Positions 25,562-35,653 of a DNA stretch of 64,000 nt are shown here, piece after piece. The translations under genes and the position numbers were made by a program. The notes beneath the pieces were generated by a model. The model searched no databases. It saw nothing but the letters and a program-made list of their open reading frames with translations, and had not been told where the DNA came from. Origin of the DNA: Caulochytrium protostelioides (Eukaryota; Chytridiomycota; Caulochytriomycetes; Caulochytriales; Caulochytriaceae); assembly GCA_003615045.1 (NCBI GenBank), contig ML014123.1:158853-222852 (forward strand), in the 5' to 3' direction. Every line of letters begins with the position of its first letter. Within the stretch, counting starts at the first letter, position 1.

Positions 25562-28500
25562 ATGGACCACGCGGAGCGGGAAAGCGCGGAGGCACCGCCA
25601 TTGGCCGATCGCGCGGCCCTGGCGCCCAGCGAGTCCGGTGCGGATAGCTCAGTCCCGGCTGCTTCGCCGTCGCCGACGTCGCCGACATCTCCGACATCGC
25701 CTGCCTCCGCGATATCGCCGACATCGACTGCCTCGGACGACAGGGCCGAGGCAGATGCTGCGCCATGCACCCCTTCACCCGGCGCCGATCAAAGCGGCAC
25801 GTCGCCGGAAAGCCGTGACGAGCCGCGGTCCCCGCCGATCGACGGGGACCATGAGGCGGACCAGCAGTCGTCGCCGATGGGGCCGGCGCCCGCCTCGGGA
25901 CTTGTGGACTTGAGCGTGTCGACGCATCGCAAGGCGTCGCTGCTGTCACAGGATCCGCTCGCGGCGCTGCGGCCTGCAGCATCGGACAACCGACCGCAAA
26001 TCGAGATCGCTAATCAGGGCGTGGCGGAGTCACCCTTCAAGACGCCCGAGACGACGGCAGCGCGCAGTGGCGGGTCCACGGCGACCAGCTCGCATGCGTA
26101 TGTGTCGCTGGTCCGCGCGCGCGACAACTTGGCATATGCCGCGATTGGCAACATCATGACATTCGGGTCCCTGACGGAGAACTTTGCAAAGCGGCAGGCA
26201 ATCGAAGCCATGCAGGACATGCGGTCGCCCAAGAAGAACCACCACGACTTCTTGAGCGAGATCGAGGAGCGCGGGTTCTCGGGCATCTGGGGCCACGTGA
26301 TCACCCGGTGCTATTTCCTCGTGTTTCTGATGTACCACGACCTGCATGCGCTGTACTTCTTCAAGATGGAGGCCCAGAACTATATTGCTGATTACGGGAG
26401 CATCTACAGCTCGGCGCGTAAAACCCATGCAACGCGCATCTACAATGTCTTCTTTGGCAAGAATGCCAGTATCCCCTATCGCGGCAATCAGCTGCACCAG
26501 GCCGAGGTGCAGCGCGCCATCACCAACATTCGCGCTAGCCTCGATAACCCTGAGGCGAGCATCTTCGACGATCTCATGTTCTTGTCCACCATGATGCTCG
26601 AGGAATGCTGCACCGGCATTGTCTCGCCGGAAACGAGCAGTTTCAGCACCCCCCAGAGCGGCGCGCCACCACAGCTCACGGCGTGCTTTATGGCCAGCGC
26701 AGCCCGCCAAGCCATGCGAAATGATATGCGCGGCACGCGCCATCTAACCTCGATTCAGTATACGCGCGCCCTCGAACGCCTGAACGACTTGCCGCCCAAT
26801 CTTGTGATCGGGGCCGAGGTCAACGAGCGCCTGGAGGTCGTCTATCAGATGCTCACGCAGGAGTATGAAGAGTCGAAGCGCTTACTGGCTTTAATGGCTG
26901 TGCGCAAAAGCAAGGAAAAGGATGCCGAGCGCATGATGCGCCCGAAGTCCATGGGGTCGCTGAACGCCAACTACAAGCGTGTTTCCAGCGCGTCGGATCT
27001 CGGGCCCGAGGCGGAGAATCCCCACCCCACGGTGGGGGTCATTGCGACCCGCGAAACTTGGAAACGCAGCTCGATCCAAAACCTGCTAATTCTCAACGAC
27101 AGCGATGTCTCGCATGCCTTCGTCCGGTGCGTGGGCAACGAGGAAAACGGGTTCTGCGAGTTTTGCTTCCACAGCTTCGGGAACAGCGAGCGACCCGCCA
27201 ACGACGAAGGCGGCTCTCCCTACCGCTGCGAGACCTGCGGCTATGTCTGCCACAAGAACTGCCGCAACAGTATCCATATCTCCTGCGTGCGCTCATCGAG
27301 CACGGTCGAAGTCGATATCGGCACCGAACTCCATTCGGAAAAGATCGCAAGGGTCAATGAGCGCCGGCGCGCGATTCAGGCCGAGATCGATATCGAAGAA
27401 AAAATCCGCGATGGGTTTCGCCGCTTGAAGGGCGCCAAGTCGACCTCACCGGGCAAATCTAAAAAGCACCTGACGCAGGCGGATATGGAGATCATGACGC
27501 AGGAAGACCGATCGAGCAAAAAAATTGAGATTCTGAAGTGCGAGCTACGCCGGTGTCAGGTGCAGCTGCTGTCACTGGGTGCGATGGACGAGACGGACAA
27601 GCGGAACGACGCGTTTGCAAGCAACGCGCTGTTGGCTGGCCAGGCCGATTCGAATATGGACCTGTCCACAGGGCAGGTCATCAAGGTGACCACGGTGGAT
27701 CCGTCGACCAAGATCGAGTCCACCAAGGGTATCTATGTGAAAAGCGAGACGACCATCCGTGCGCTAGTGGCTTTGACCCTCGAAAAGTTCCTGCTGCCCG
27801 GGGGCCCGGACGATTACGAGCTGACCTATATCCAGGAGACCGAGACCGACCGCCCTGCCCAGACCGCGGCGTTTGCCATGGAAGACGTCGTCCTCACCGT
27901 GGTACAGAACCTCAGCCAAGACAGCTATACATTGGTGCCCAATAAGGATCTGTCGACCATGACGCAGCGACGCGTAGGCGACAGCAGTCGGCGCCAGGAA
28001 GAGGAAGCGCGACTACAGGCGCGCAAACAGTATGAAGTGGTGGTGGAGATTTGCGACGCGGAAACACGCTATTATCAGGACCTGATGATCATTATCGAGT
28101 GCTTTATGAACCCCTTAAGCGAACAGCTGAAGGCGACTCATGCCAAACAAATCGCTGAAGTGTTCAGCAATCTGTCGGAACTCAGCGCGCTTCACGAGGC
28201 CTTGGCCGAATCGTGCCAGCACGTCATGACACTTTCACAGGAAGACTCGTTACTGGCCCTGCTCAATGTCTATGAAAAGCACACTCATGCGTTGACGCTG
28301 TACACAGTGTACTGTAGCAATCAGAGCCATGCGCGGCGCCAGATTGGCAAGCTGCGCACGGACGTGAATATCCATCGCCAGTTCAGCCAGCTGGAAGCCA
28401 ATCCGCGCCTGCACAAACTGGGCATCTCGGATATGCTGGTCAAGCCGATGCATCGGATCACGCGCTACCCGATCCTCTTCAAACGGTTACACGGCTACGT

Positions 28501-30544
28501 CCCCCAAGACTCGATTGCGCACCAGCGATTGCAGACGCTGATCGCGTCGGTTGAGAAGACGGTGGGCCAGGTCAACGAAGCGGTACGCCACCGCGAAGCG
28601 CTATGGCGTATCCAGGAGATCGAAGACAGTCTCGAATTCGCTAATCCGGCCGACAAGTTCCATCTCGTCACGGGCAACCGCGAGTTGATTAGCGAAAAAA
28701 CATTCCAGCTCCTGTGCAAAAAGAACGGCGCCGCGACGTTCATCGACGTCAATCTAATGGTGTTCAGCGATATTTTGTTGATCACACGCTTGAAAAGGGG
28801 CGAGCAGCTGTATCTGCTTCGACCCGCGATCCCCCTCGAATCGGTGATCTTTATCGACAAACCCGACTCCGATGGGATGCGCAATATCCACCAGATGGTG
28901 CACATCGGCAAAGAAGTCCATACGTTCCAGAGCAAATCGTCGTACGACAAGAACATGTGGCTCCAACAGCTGGATTCGATCCGCACCGCATTTATGGCTC
29001 TCTTCCACGACTTTGAGAAACAGTATCTCCGCGACTTTCTGTTTGTCAGGCCGATCGCGACCTCAGGCTCCGCCGTGGGCAGCATCGGGCGTCGCCAGGG
29101 TTCGCTGATGCCCAGCCCCGACTCAGAGACGGACGCCACAATCATCGGCGACCAAGCGATGCTGAAGCGCCGCGCGACGGCCACCGAGCGTGATTCCAAT
29201 ACGGTGCAACGCACGCCGAGCCACTCGTCGCTGCTCTCGTCGAATCCGTCCGTCACGACGCCGGGCGGCGGCGACGCGCCGATTCATCGCACTCTGTCGT
29301 GGACGCAGCTCGGCCGCGTCACCTCGCTATCCCGGATCGAGGACGATGCTACGCACGGGGGCACCGCCACGAGCGGCGGAAGTCGGGTCAAGCGGCTGCC
29401 GACCGTCAACTCTAATTACGGCGTCGGCCGCTCCTCCACAATGTTCACGCATCACGCGAAGGAAAGGTCGGTCTCGCAGCCGGCACCCACGAGTAATTCG
29501 AGTCCGCACCTCAAGAGCGGCGCAAACCAGACGGGCGACAGCATCCGCTGCGCCACGCCTGAGACGACATCCTGCGCGTCGGCGTCCTCGCAGATGGCCT
29601 CCCCACCCGTGTCGTCATCGTCGCTCGCGCAGACCGGACGCCGCGATGGCCGCCGTATGCCGTCGTTCGGCCGATCCAAGTCGCTCGAGAACACTCTCAA
29701 GAACGAAGCCGGTGCGGGTCGGGTTCCGACGGAGCAGACGACCTTGGCCGGTAGCTCCTTGCCGCGGATGCTCGCGTCGAGCAGCGGTGGGTCGGTGGCG
29801 CTGACTGGTGCCGCAACCGTCGTGCACCGCGGAAAAGAGAAGCGGCGCACGATGACGGAGCAGGCTGCCTCAAGTGCGATGGCGACAGCGACGGTGGCCG
29901 CCCCCGTCATCGGATCCCCTCATGGCGAGGCCTCCACCACGCTTACTGCGAGCCCGCCTTCGCTTGGTTCGGCCGCGTCATCAGGCGGCGCGCCGCAGCC
30001 ATCCACGCCATCTCGGCCATCCCCGCAGCAGCAGCCGTCGGCGCAGCTGCAGAGCCCGCAAGTGGGTCCGTCCGTCAAGAGCCCGCGCGGCACGGGCGGC
30101 AAGCGATGGACGCTGGGGCTATCGGGATTCAAGCTGCCGTGGATTGACCATGGCCACCCGACGACGTCCGCGCCGACCTCCGGCCCCGCGAGCAGCGGGC
30201 CCGAGTCGTCGAAGTCGCCTACGTCGCCCATCGACGACCGCGCGCCGGCCTCGGGCTACGACCATGGGCCCGTGATCGTGCTCCCCGGCGACGGCGAGCG
30301 GACCGCGGCGAGCCCGACGGTCGCGTCGGCATCGGCCGTCCCAGCACCCACCATCCCGACACCCGCCATCCCAACACCCAGCGAAGGCTCGACCGGCCAC
30401 CTCGCCCCGACCGGGTTTGCGGGCCAGCCCCCGGCGATTACGGCTAAGTTCGGCCACTCTCCGATCGACGTCGACTCGCTGCTGTTGCAAGCACATCCCA
30501 GCGATAGCGCAAACTCGGCCGGCTCGGAGAATTTCACGACGTAG
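25562..30544 (+). CDS. Multidomain Rho guanine nucleotide exchange factor (RGS-like, C1, HR1, RA, DH, PH)
   Basis: A cytosolic or cortical activator of a Rho-family GTPase. The start is the first ATG of the frame (MDHAERESAEAPP), giving 1660 aa; the frame extends 26 codons upstream but with a GTG only, and a TATA-like element lies inside that extension. Domains by eye: disordered Ser/Pro-rich N-terminus (1-170); an RGS-like helical domain at about 180-346 (FSGIWGHVITRCYFLVFLMYH, ATRIYNVFF); a C1 zinc finger at about 516-577 (HAF, then CEFC, CETC, CHKNC, H, C); an HR1-type Rho-binding coiled coil at about 594-672 (RRRAIQAEIDIEEKIRDGF, KKIEILKCELRRCQ); a Ras-association-like fold at about 703-790; the DH domain at about 823-1020 with its hallmark LVKPMHRITRYPILFKRL; and a PH domain at about 1026-1153. 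The last 500 residues are Ser/Thr/Pro-rich and disordered. DH and C1 are certain; RGS, HR1 and RA are by pattern. No introns needed. It converges with YAE1. Confidence 0.9.
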   Translation: MDHAERESAEAPPLADRAALAPSESGADSSVPAASPSPTSPTSPTSPASAISPTSTASDDRAEADAAPCTPSPGADQSGTSPESRDEPRSPPIDGDHEADQQSSPMGPAPASGLVDLSVSTHRKASLLSQDPLAALRPAASDNRPQIEIANQGVAESPFKTPETTAARSGGSTATSSHAYVSLVRARDNLAYAAIGNIMTFGSLTENFAKRQAIEAMQDMRSPKKNHHDFLSEIEERGFSGIWGHVITRCYFLVFLMYHDLHALYFFKMEAQNYIADYGSIYSSARKTHATRIYNVFFGKNASIPYRGNQLHQAEVQRAITNIRASLDNPEASIFDDLMFLSTMMLEECCTGIVSPETSSFSTPQSGAPPQLTACFMASAARQAMRNDMRGTRHLTSIQYTRALERLNDLPPNLVIGAEVNERLEVVYQMLTQEYEESKRLLALMAVRKSKEKDAERMMRPKSMGSLNANYKRVSSASDLGPEAENPHPTVGVIATRETWKRSSIQNLLILNDSDVSHAFVRCVGNEENGFCEFCFHSFGNSERPANDEGGSPYRCETCGYVCHKNCRNSIHISCVRSSSTVEVDIGTELHSEKIARVNERRRAIQAEIDIEEKIRDGFRRLKGAKSTSPGKSKKHLTQADMEIMTQEDRSSKKIEILKCELRRCQVQLLSLGAMDETDKRNDAFASNALLAGQADSNMDLSTGQVIKVTTVDPSTKIESTKGIYVKSETTIRALVALTLEKFLLPGGPDDYELTYIQETETDRPAQTAAFAMEDVVLTVVQNLSQDSYTLVPNKDLSTMTQRRVGDSSRRQEEEARLQARKQYEVVVEICDAETRYYQDLMIIIECFMNPLSEQLKATHAKQIAEVFSNLSELSALHEALAESCQHVMTLSQEDSLLALLNVYEKHTHALTLYTVYCSNQSHARRQIGKLRTDVNIHRQFSQLEANPRLHKLGISDMLVKPMHRITRYPILFKRLHGYVPQDSIAHQRLQTLIASVEKTVGQVNEAVRHREALWRIQEIEDSLEFANPADKFHLVTGNRELISEKTFQLLCKKNGAATFIDVNLMVFSDILLITRLKRGEQLYLLRPAIPLESVIFIDKPDSDGMRNIHQMVHIGKEVHTFQSKSSYDKNMWLQQLDSIRTAFMALFHDFEKQYLRDFLFVRPIATSGSAVGSIGRRQGSLMPSPDSETDATIIGDQAMLKRRATATERDSNTVQRTPSHSSLLSSNPSVTTPGGGDAPIHRTLSWTQLGRVTSLSRIEDDATHGGTATSGGSRVKRLPTVNSNYGVGRSSTMFTHHAKERSVSQPAPTSNSSPHLKSGANQTGDSIRCATPETTSCASASSQMASPPVSSSSLAQTGRRDGRRMPSFGRSKSLENTLKNEAGAGRVPTEQTTLAGSSLPRMLASSSGGSVALTGAATVVHRGKEKRRTMTEQAASSAMATATVAAPVIGSPHGEASTTLTASPPSLGSAASSGGAPQPSTPSRPSPQQQPSAQLQSPQVGPSVKSPRGTGGKRWTLGLSGFKLPWIDHGHPTTSAPTSGPASSGPESSKSPTSPIDDRAPASGYDHGPVIVLPGDGERTAASPTVASASAVPAPTIPTPAIPTPSEGSTGHLAPTGFAGQPPAITAKFGHSPIDVDSLLLQAHPSDSANSAGSENFTT

Positions 30545-30847
30545 CGGCTCCCCGGCTTGGTCGATCATGAACGCTGCTGCCCACATCCCATTTTGTATGC
30601 TTAGTCTTCTCGGGACCAGTCTTCTTCCTCACTTCAACCATTCATTCCCTCTCACTATCGCTCTCTCTTCCTTTCTCTCGCCCGTGCGCGCCATCTCGCT
30701 CTCGCTTTTACGCATCGACGTTATAGAAAAGACGCTATCTTTCATTCAATATGGTACATGGTGCTGCAAAAAGATGTGGCAGACATCTATCATGAGAGGG
30801 CACGCGCTAGGAGAGCGCGCCATCGATGGGGAGGCGCGACGGTCAAT
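30545..30847. other. Convergent 3' spacer
   Basis: About 300 bp between the stop codons of the Rho exchange factor (+) and YAE1 (-). It is pyrimidine-rich on the plus strand (30630-30715). No gene seen. Confidence 0.5.
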
Positions 30848-31696
30848 TCACGCAGAGAATCCGGCCAGCGTACTGCGTAAGGGTAAAGAGAGCCCCGCGG
30901 CGAGAACCAAACTCTCGACCCGGGCCATGAGCGCCTCAATCGCTTGGGACGGGTCGGCCAGCTCATACACGATCGAGCAAACAGGTGTCGAGGTCGGTTC
31001 GGTCTCGGCCTCGGTTTGGGACGGAGCTGGCGCCATGTCGCCGGCGTCTGCGGCGGCAGCTGCCGCAAATGGCATGGTCGAAGAAGCCATGGCGGCCGCT
31101 GATGTCGATGCCGATGTCGATGCCAGCCGATCCTTCTTGATGAATCGCTCCTTGGTAAAGATGGCCTGGAAGGCGTCATGATTCAATTCGGCATCCAGTC
31201 GCTTGAGGTCCGCTATATGTTGTGGTTCGAGCGATGTGGCCGCACCAGTATCCACCAGCATCAGGAGGAACCTACACAACCGCCAACCAGGATCGTCACC
31301 AATCATCGTAAGCACATCGTCACAGCAAAATAAAGAGATAAGGCGTGAGTCGCGAATGAGCATCGGCCTGCGCCAAAAGAGGCGGCTTCGGCCTGGGAGG
31401 TGGTCGGGGGACGCGCCAAGTCCTTACTGGGTGACTCCGACGAGGTAACCGATCTGCTGGCCGATTGGCCCAGCGGCGACAAAGCCCTCGTCAAAGCCCT
31501 GTGGGAGCGTCTCGGGCTTGCCCTGCTCGATGCCTTCGAGGTATCCGACGGTGCGATGGGTTTCCTGGAGCCGCTGGTATTCGTTGTCGGCAAGCCGGTC
31601 CTGCACCGCTTGGGCGTGGTCCTCGGCCTCGTCACCCCATATCGATGGCCCGCTGGGAGGAGCGCTGTCCTCGATGGAGTCAAAGTAGGCGGCCAT
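30848..31696 (-). CDS. YAE1: Yae1 domain protein (Fe-S target adaptor for Rli1/ABCE1)
   Basis: Yae1 works with Lto1 as an adaptor that delivers the cytosolic Fe-S assembly machinery to the ribosome-recycling ATPase Rli1/ABCE1. Two exons: 31696-31428 (ATG in MAAYFDSIED) and 31271-30848, across a 156-bp intron (donor GTAAGG, acceptor GTGTAG), giving 230 aa. Exon 1 contains SIWGDEAED, matching the acidic xWG block of Yae1, and the signature GYLEGIEQGKPETLPQGFDEGFVAAGPIGQQIGYLVG, split here as HRTVGYLEGIEQGK and GFDEGFVAAGPIGQQIG. The exon junction reads GVTQFLLMLVD. The C-terminal half is Ala/Ser/Thr-rich with a helical end. Lto1 shares the same repeat, but the preceding WG block favours Yae1. 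The C-terminal exon is less certain because only its frame, not homology, supports it. Confidence 0.78.
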
Positions 31697-32490
31697 GGCG
31701 TCGTCAAATCGCGGAAGGGAGATCCCGCGTCGGGCGGCGATGGAAGCCTTGGCCTGGAAACGATGGCCGACTGGAGATGCGACGAATTCGGAGTCGAACC
31801 GGCGACACCAAAGGCGAGAGAACCACCGACACCAACTCCACCGTGTGTAATTATGGCAGATCAAGCATCTTACGTCGAAGCGAACTATTCAAGAGCAGCG
31901 GGACGTCCACGCAACGTGCGGGTGAGAGCGGAAATGACACGTCTGATGCGCCCGGGGCGATCCCTGCGGCCGGACCCCCGCGACCGCGGCCTTACTCGGT
32001 ATTGTCGGGCACCGGGCTGGCACAGGCCCCCACCGCGCAAAGCGAAGGCGGGCCGATTCCTAACTCCGACACGACGGCTATCGCATCGTGCTTAGAAGAT
32101 CCACATGACCACGTGTGACGAGGGGCTGGCGGGGGGCGCGCCTTTGAAAGTCATGCCACGCGAAGAAACGCGAAATTACAATGGGACCACACACTTCATT
32201 TAATCTATGAGAAAATACCGGTCGGAACGCCGACCGGACCCATGTGTGAAGGGGAGGCGGAAGAAGAGGGGCATCCGTGCCGCGTGAGACAGGCGCGCGA
32301 GGTCGAGTAGATGATGCGCGGGCACAGAGAAAGCGCGCGCACGCACAGGCGATCGGCATCGCCTATCCGAATCGAACGGACGGACGTGCTTCGCGCCGCG
32401 ATTAGACAACCGTGCAATAGGGCGCGTGCCACCACTTCCAGGCCAGCGGCAGCCAGACCCGCAGAAAGCCACGCATCGCATGCGCGCTCT
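31697..32490. other. Intergenic spacer between YAE1 and RPS14
   Basis: About 800 bp holding the YAE1 upstream region and the 3' region of RPS14. An exact RNA polymerase III B-box match (GGTTCGACTCC) occurs on the minus strand at about 31790-31800, but no cloverleaf could be folded around it. No other feature seen. Confidence 0.45.
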
Positions 32491-32940
32491 CTACAGACGG
32501 CGACCGCGGCGACCACCCTTGCGACGGGTCGAGTCGGTGGGGATCGGGGTCACGTCCTCAATGCGGCCGATGCGGAGGCCCGAGCGGGCGAGGGCGCGGA
32601 GGGCCGACTGGGCACCGGGACCGGGGGTCTTGGTGCCGGAACCACCGGTGGCACGGAGCTTGATGTGGACAGCGGTGATGCCGACCTCCTTGCACTTGAC
32701 GGCGACGTCCTGGGCGGCCAACATGGCGGCGTACGGCGAGGACTCGTCGCGGTCAGCCTTGACCTTCATACCGCCGGTAACACGGCAGATGGTCTCACGA
32801 CCGGTCAGATCGGTGACGTGGACGAAGGTGTCGTTGAACGAGGCGAAGATATGGGCAACGCCGAAGACGATTTCGCCCTCACGGACCTGGGGGCCCAGGG
32901 AGACGTTCTCCTGGGACTTGCCGACAGCCTGGGGAGCCAT
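32491..32940 (-). CDS. RPS14: 40S ribosomal protein S14 (uS11)
   Basis: uS11 lies in the platform of the small ribosomal subunit and contacts the mRNA exit channel; its assembly is monitored in late 40S maturation. The frame is 149 codons with no intron, the normal eukaryotic length. Conserved blocks run the whole length: [96 protein letters not shown], and a basic C-terminus [11 protein letters not shown], the site known to be mutated in emetine-resistant cells. The start MAPQ is well supported by family length. GC-rich third positions suggest high expression. Confidence 0.98.
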   Translation of the reverse strand: MAPQAVGKSQENVSLGPQVREGEIVFGVAHIFASFNDTFVHVTDLTGRETICRVTGGMKVKADRDESSPYAAMLAAQDVAVKCKEVGITAVHIKLRATGGSGTKTPGPGAQSALRALARSGLRIGRIEDVTPIPTDSTRRKGGRRGRRL

Positions 32941-33449
32941 TTCGATGAATGCAAGGGGGCTAAGGGTGGAACCTAAAACGGGGAGTGTGGGGGGTGTTTG
33001 GCTATTGCGGGGCTAATGAAAGCGGGTGGCGGCGGCAATTAGCAGAACTAATTGGCGGTTCCAGGCGGCAATAGCAAACAGCGGCGGGTTGGGGCGTTGG
33101 GGGGGATACTTCGTTTCTAGACCCTTTTTCATGTGTGTGCATGCCAGTGTTAACCAGGGTGACCCCGTCGACTTTGACTCTGAAATGTGGATCTCGTGTG
33201 ACACTCGAGGTGATAATATCCTCATTGCCTGATGGGAAGGGAAAGCTGCATGGGTGGATGGATGGATGGATGGATTGGCCGGGGCGGCCGCGTCGGCCGG
33301 CCAGCCAGCCGGCCAGCCACAAGGGTCGCGACGCTGGAAGGGGCCCCACTCAACCAAGCCATCGCACCAAAAACGAAAAGTCTTTGACGATGTCGCCCCT
33401 CTTGAGAAGGGGCACCGACAAAACAGATCACAGGCATGACCGTCGTGCC
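32941..33449. other. RPS14 upstream region with GGAT tandem repeat
   Basis: About 500 bp between RPS14 and relic A. Just upstream of RPS14 the minus strand is pyrimidine-rich. A GGAT/TGGA tandem run of about 24 bases lies at 33251-33275, followed by a GGCC/CCGG-rich block to 33320. No gene seen. Confidence 0.5.
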
Positions 33450-33882
33450 GCGGACTTTAACCTTTGTTAGGATCTCATTCGCCTCGGCATGCACCTGGGT
33501 CGTCAGGAACTCGTCGACCACGACGGTGTGGAAATGCTAGGCGCAGGCCTGGTACGCCCGAGCTGTGGGGACGGCGATCTCGCCCTGGCCTCCCGGGGCA
33601 AACGTGGATGCGCGTTAGGCGATCACCCCAGGCTTATTCTCTGTGGCCGCCTCGTCGGCGACGCGGTCCATGAACTGGGCAAACACGCGCTGCTTGCCTC
33701 CCTGCAGCCGCAGGCGCTGGCGCGCCCAGCGCGGCTTCAGGTACTCGGTCCACAGCGGGCCGTTGGCCCGTTGGAAGACGTGCAGGCACTGCTTAACCCG
33801 CGCCTCGAAGCTTAGCTGGTCGTCGTTGCGCAGATCGGCCTGGTACTTGATGGCGCCAAAAGTGGAAATGTTGTTATCGCCG
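33450..33882 (-). pseudogene. Truncated Fanzor-like nuclease relic, copy A
   Basis: On the minus strand this encodes a C-terminal piece of a TnpB-like eukaryotic nuclease: GDNNISTFGAIKYQADLRND, a basic helical stretch (LKPRWARQRLRLQGGKQRVF), then GEIAVPTARAYQACA and VVVDEFLTTQVHAEANEILTKV. The VDEFxTT segment before a degraded zinc-finger-like tail is typical of Fanzor proteins, as in chytrids. Two in-frame stops break it: TAA at 33617-33615, where copy C has a Tyr codon, and TAG at 33540-33538. The N-terminal half with the first RuvC motif is absent. It is about 98% identical by eye to copy B over more than 200 bases and opposite in orientation. No terminal inverted repeats or target duplication were seen. 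It adjoins the 3' end of the next gene (33961). Confidence 0.62.
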
Positions 33883-33960
33883 AGGTGGCGCTGCGTGGGC
33901 AATCTGGCCAGCAGCGTGTAGTTCCGAGAGAAATGCTTTGACCGGAATCGGAGAGAAGCG

Positions 33961-34665
33961 TTAGAGACTTGTGTAGCGTCCCGCGGAGGTAGGTTTGACA
34001 AAAAGACCGATGACGAACGGGCGGAGCAGGATCCACAGGAGGAGCCCCGTTACGATAGTGAGGAAGGAGTAAACAAAGAACTCGTCTTTCGACGAGCCGC
34101 GCTGGAAGCAAGTGACGGTCCATGTGTCGCCGGGATCGGACGAGGGCACGGGGACGAGCGTCACGCTGCCATTCACGGGATTGGTGCTCGCGGGCGTCGT
34201 CGTCGTGGGCGACGCGGCGACCGCCACGGGCAGCGCGTCGCGCCGGGACTTGGGGCGAGTTGGCTCCATGGCCTGGGTGATCGAGCAGCTTCCCTTCTCG
34301 TCGCGGCGCTCCATTAACGCGGCGTGGACCGTCGGTGTCGAACTCGTTGTGCTCGTCTCACTGGAAGTGGTCGAGGTCGATGCTGAGGGCAGGGTCAGAA
34401 TCGTCGTGGCGATGGGGACACTCGGCTCGACGGCAGGCCACCAGCAGGCGCCCTGCTCCACACAGAACGCTTTCGTGCAGTCAATACACTTCTCTACGAC
34501 GAGAATTGTCGCGTTCGGCGCGCACAGGCACTTGCAAAACAGCGTGATGTCCGCGGCGTCAGCGCCAAGAGGGCCCGTGACGCGCCATCCCGCGGGCCAC
34601 GACGCGAACAGCAGTAGGAGCAGCGACAGCCATGGCGCTAGCGTGGTCGCATGGCCGGGCGCCAT
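33961..34665 (-). CDS. Conserved fungal-type Cys-rich single-pass membrane protein
   Basis: A 234-aa protein with a signal peptide (residues 1-28, APWLSLLLLLFASWPAGW), a compact cysteine cluster at about 42-76 (FCKCLCAPNATI, EKCIDCTKAFC, ACWW), a Ser/Thr-rich linker with an N-glycosylation sequon (NGS), and a C-terminal block TVTCFQRGSSKDEFFVYSFL that leads into one membrane helix (VTGLLLWILLRPFVIGLFV). The combination of CxCxC near the start and TCFQR...KD before a single helix is one I recall from a conserved but unnamed fungal family; the match is from memory. Topology would place the cysteines in the ER lumen or outside. The start is the only ATG that gives a signal peptide. It is divergent from OTU1. 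Confidence 0.72.
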   Translation of the reverse strand: MAPGHATTLAPWLSLLLLLFASWPAGWRVTGPLGADAADITLFCKCLCAPNATILVVEKCIDCTKAFCVEQGACWWPAVEPSVPIATTILTLPSASTSTTSSETSTTSSTPTVHAALMERRDEKGSCSITQAMEPTRPKSRRDALPVAVAASPTTTTPASTNPVNGSVTLVPVPSSDPGDTWTVTCFQRGSSKDEFFVYSFLTIVTGLLLWILLRPFVIGLFVKPTSAGRYTSL

Positions 34666-35653
34666 GATTCAGAGTCCCTTCGCTGAAGAACCCTTGGCGA
34701 CTTCGTCAGCGTCACTCGTTTGTTGTTATCAAATGGGTCGCTAGCAAGCTTCCACAGCGCACCGCGTCATAGGGCGGCCCAACCGACGAGAGGGACGCGA
34801 TCAGTGCGAGTTTAAATGGTAAAGTCCCTTATGGTTTTACTTCGCCTCTAGATTCGGACTCAGATATTCGTATAGACCCCACGCACCGAAGAAGCAACAA
34901 ATCTCAGGGGTGGGCTCCTCTGGGCACGAGCAGAATGGACACCGCAGGTCAGAACGATAGCGCAAGCAAGAGAGACGTGGGTTTCGTGAGGGCCTCTTGG
35001 ACAGCAAACGGCGTCGTCGTATCCGCGTGGCTGGAGCGTCCGTCCGAGCGGCTGCAAGGGATCGCAGGCTCTTCGCCAGCAGGATCGGCACAGGGGGTCA
35101 TCGTCGTGACACGCGGTAGCAACGATCGCCGTCCTCGATGGCGACCACGGCGTCGCCATCCTTCATGCGCACGCGCCCACACGTCTTCGACAGGGGTCGT
35201 GCTGCAATCGCTGCTGCGGCGCCGTCTCCAGCTTCGACGCCCCGACCAGCCGCAAGCCCGCCGCGGCTGAACCAGCAGCCCAAAGAAAAAGGGTGGCGCC
35301 GCGACCGATCATTGTGGGCCCATGGGGCGCAGGGGCGGCCCTATCGTCGCGTGGCACGTTGACCATCCCTGGCGTGAGACGTGGCGCGCTGCTGTTCAGA
35401 TCCAGATCCCGCTTTCTTGACCGTCATCGGCAAACCTGTGCACACACTATGTGTGATGGGGGTCGTTCGTATGATTCTTCCCTACGGATGGTTTGCCTCC
35501 ATGTCTTCGATCGCGGCAGACAGCACCTGCCGCGCTCTTAGTGTCGCGACCGATCCTCCCTCAATCGATGTTCCTCCATCGTCGACCCTCCGTCCTCCAT
35601 CCTGTACCCAATCGTCGATACATGGACAGAGTTGCGCCATAAATTAGTCAACG
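34666..35653. other. Divergent promoter region
   Basis: About 1 kb between the Cys-rich membrane protein (-) and OTU1 (+). No coding signal or repeat was recognised. The final 100 bases before the OTU1 ATG are CT-rich. Confidence 0.5.

Noticed and set aside
31740-31870. Possible tRNA gene on the minus strand (exact B-box GGTTCGACTCC and an A-box-like GTGGAGTTGG)
   Set aside because: Only three of five T-stem pairs form, the D and anticodon stems do not pair, and the acceptor strands need a 98-nt spacing. No T-run follows.
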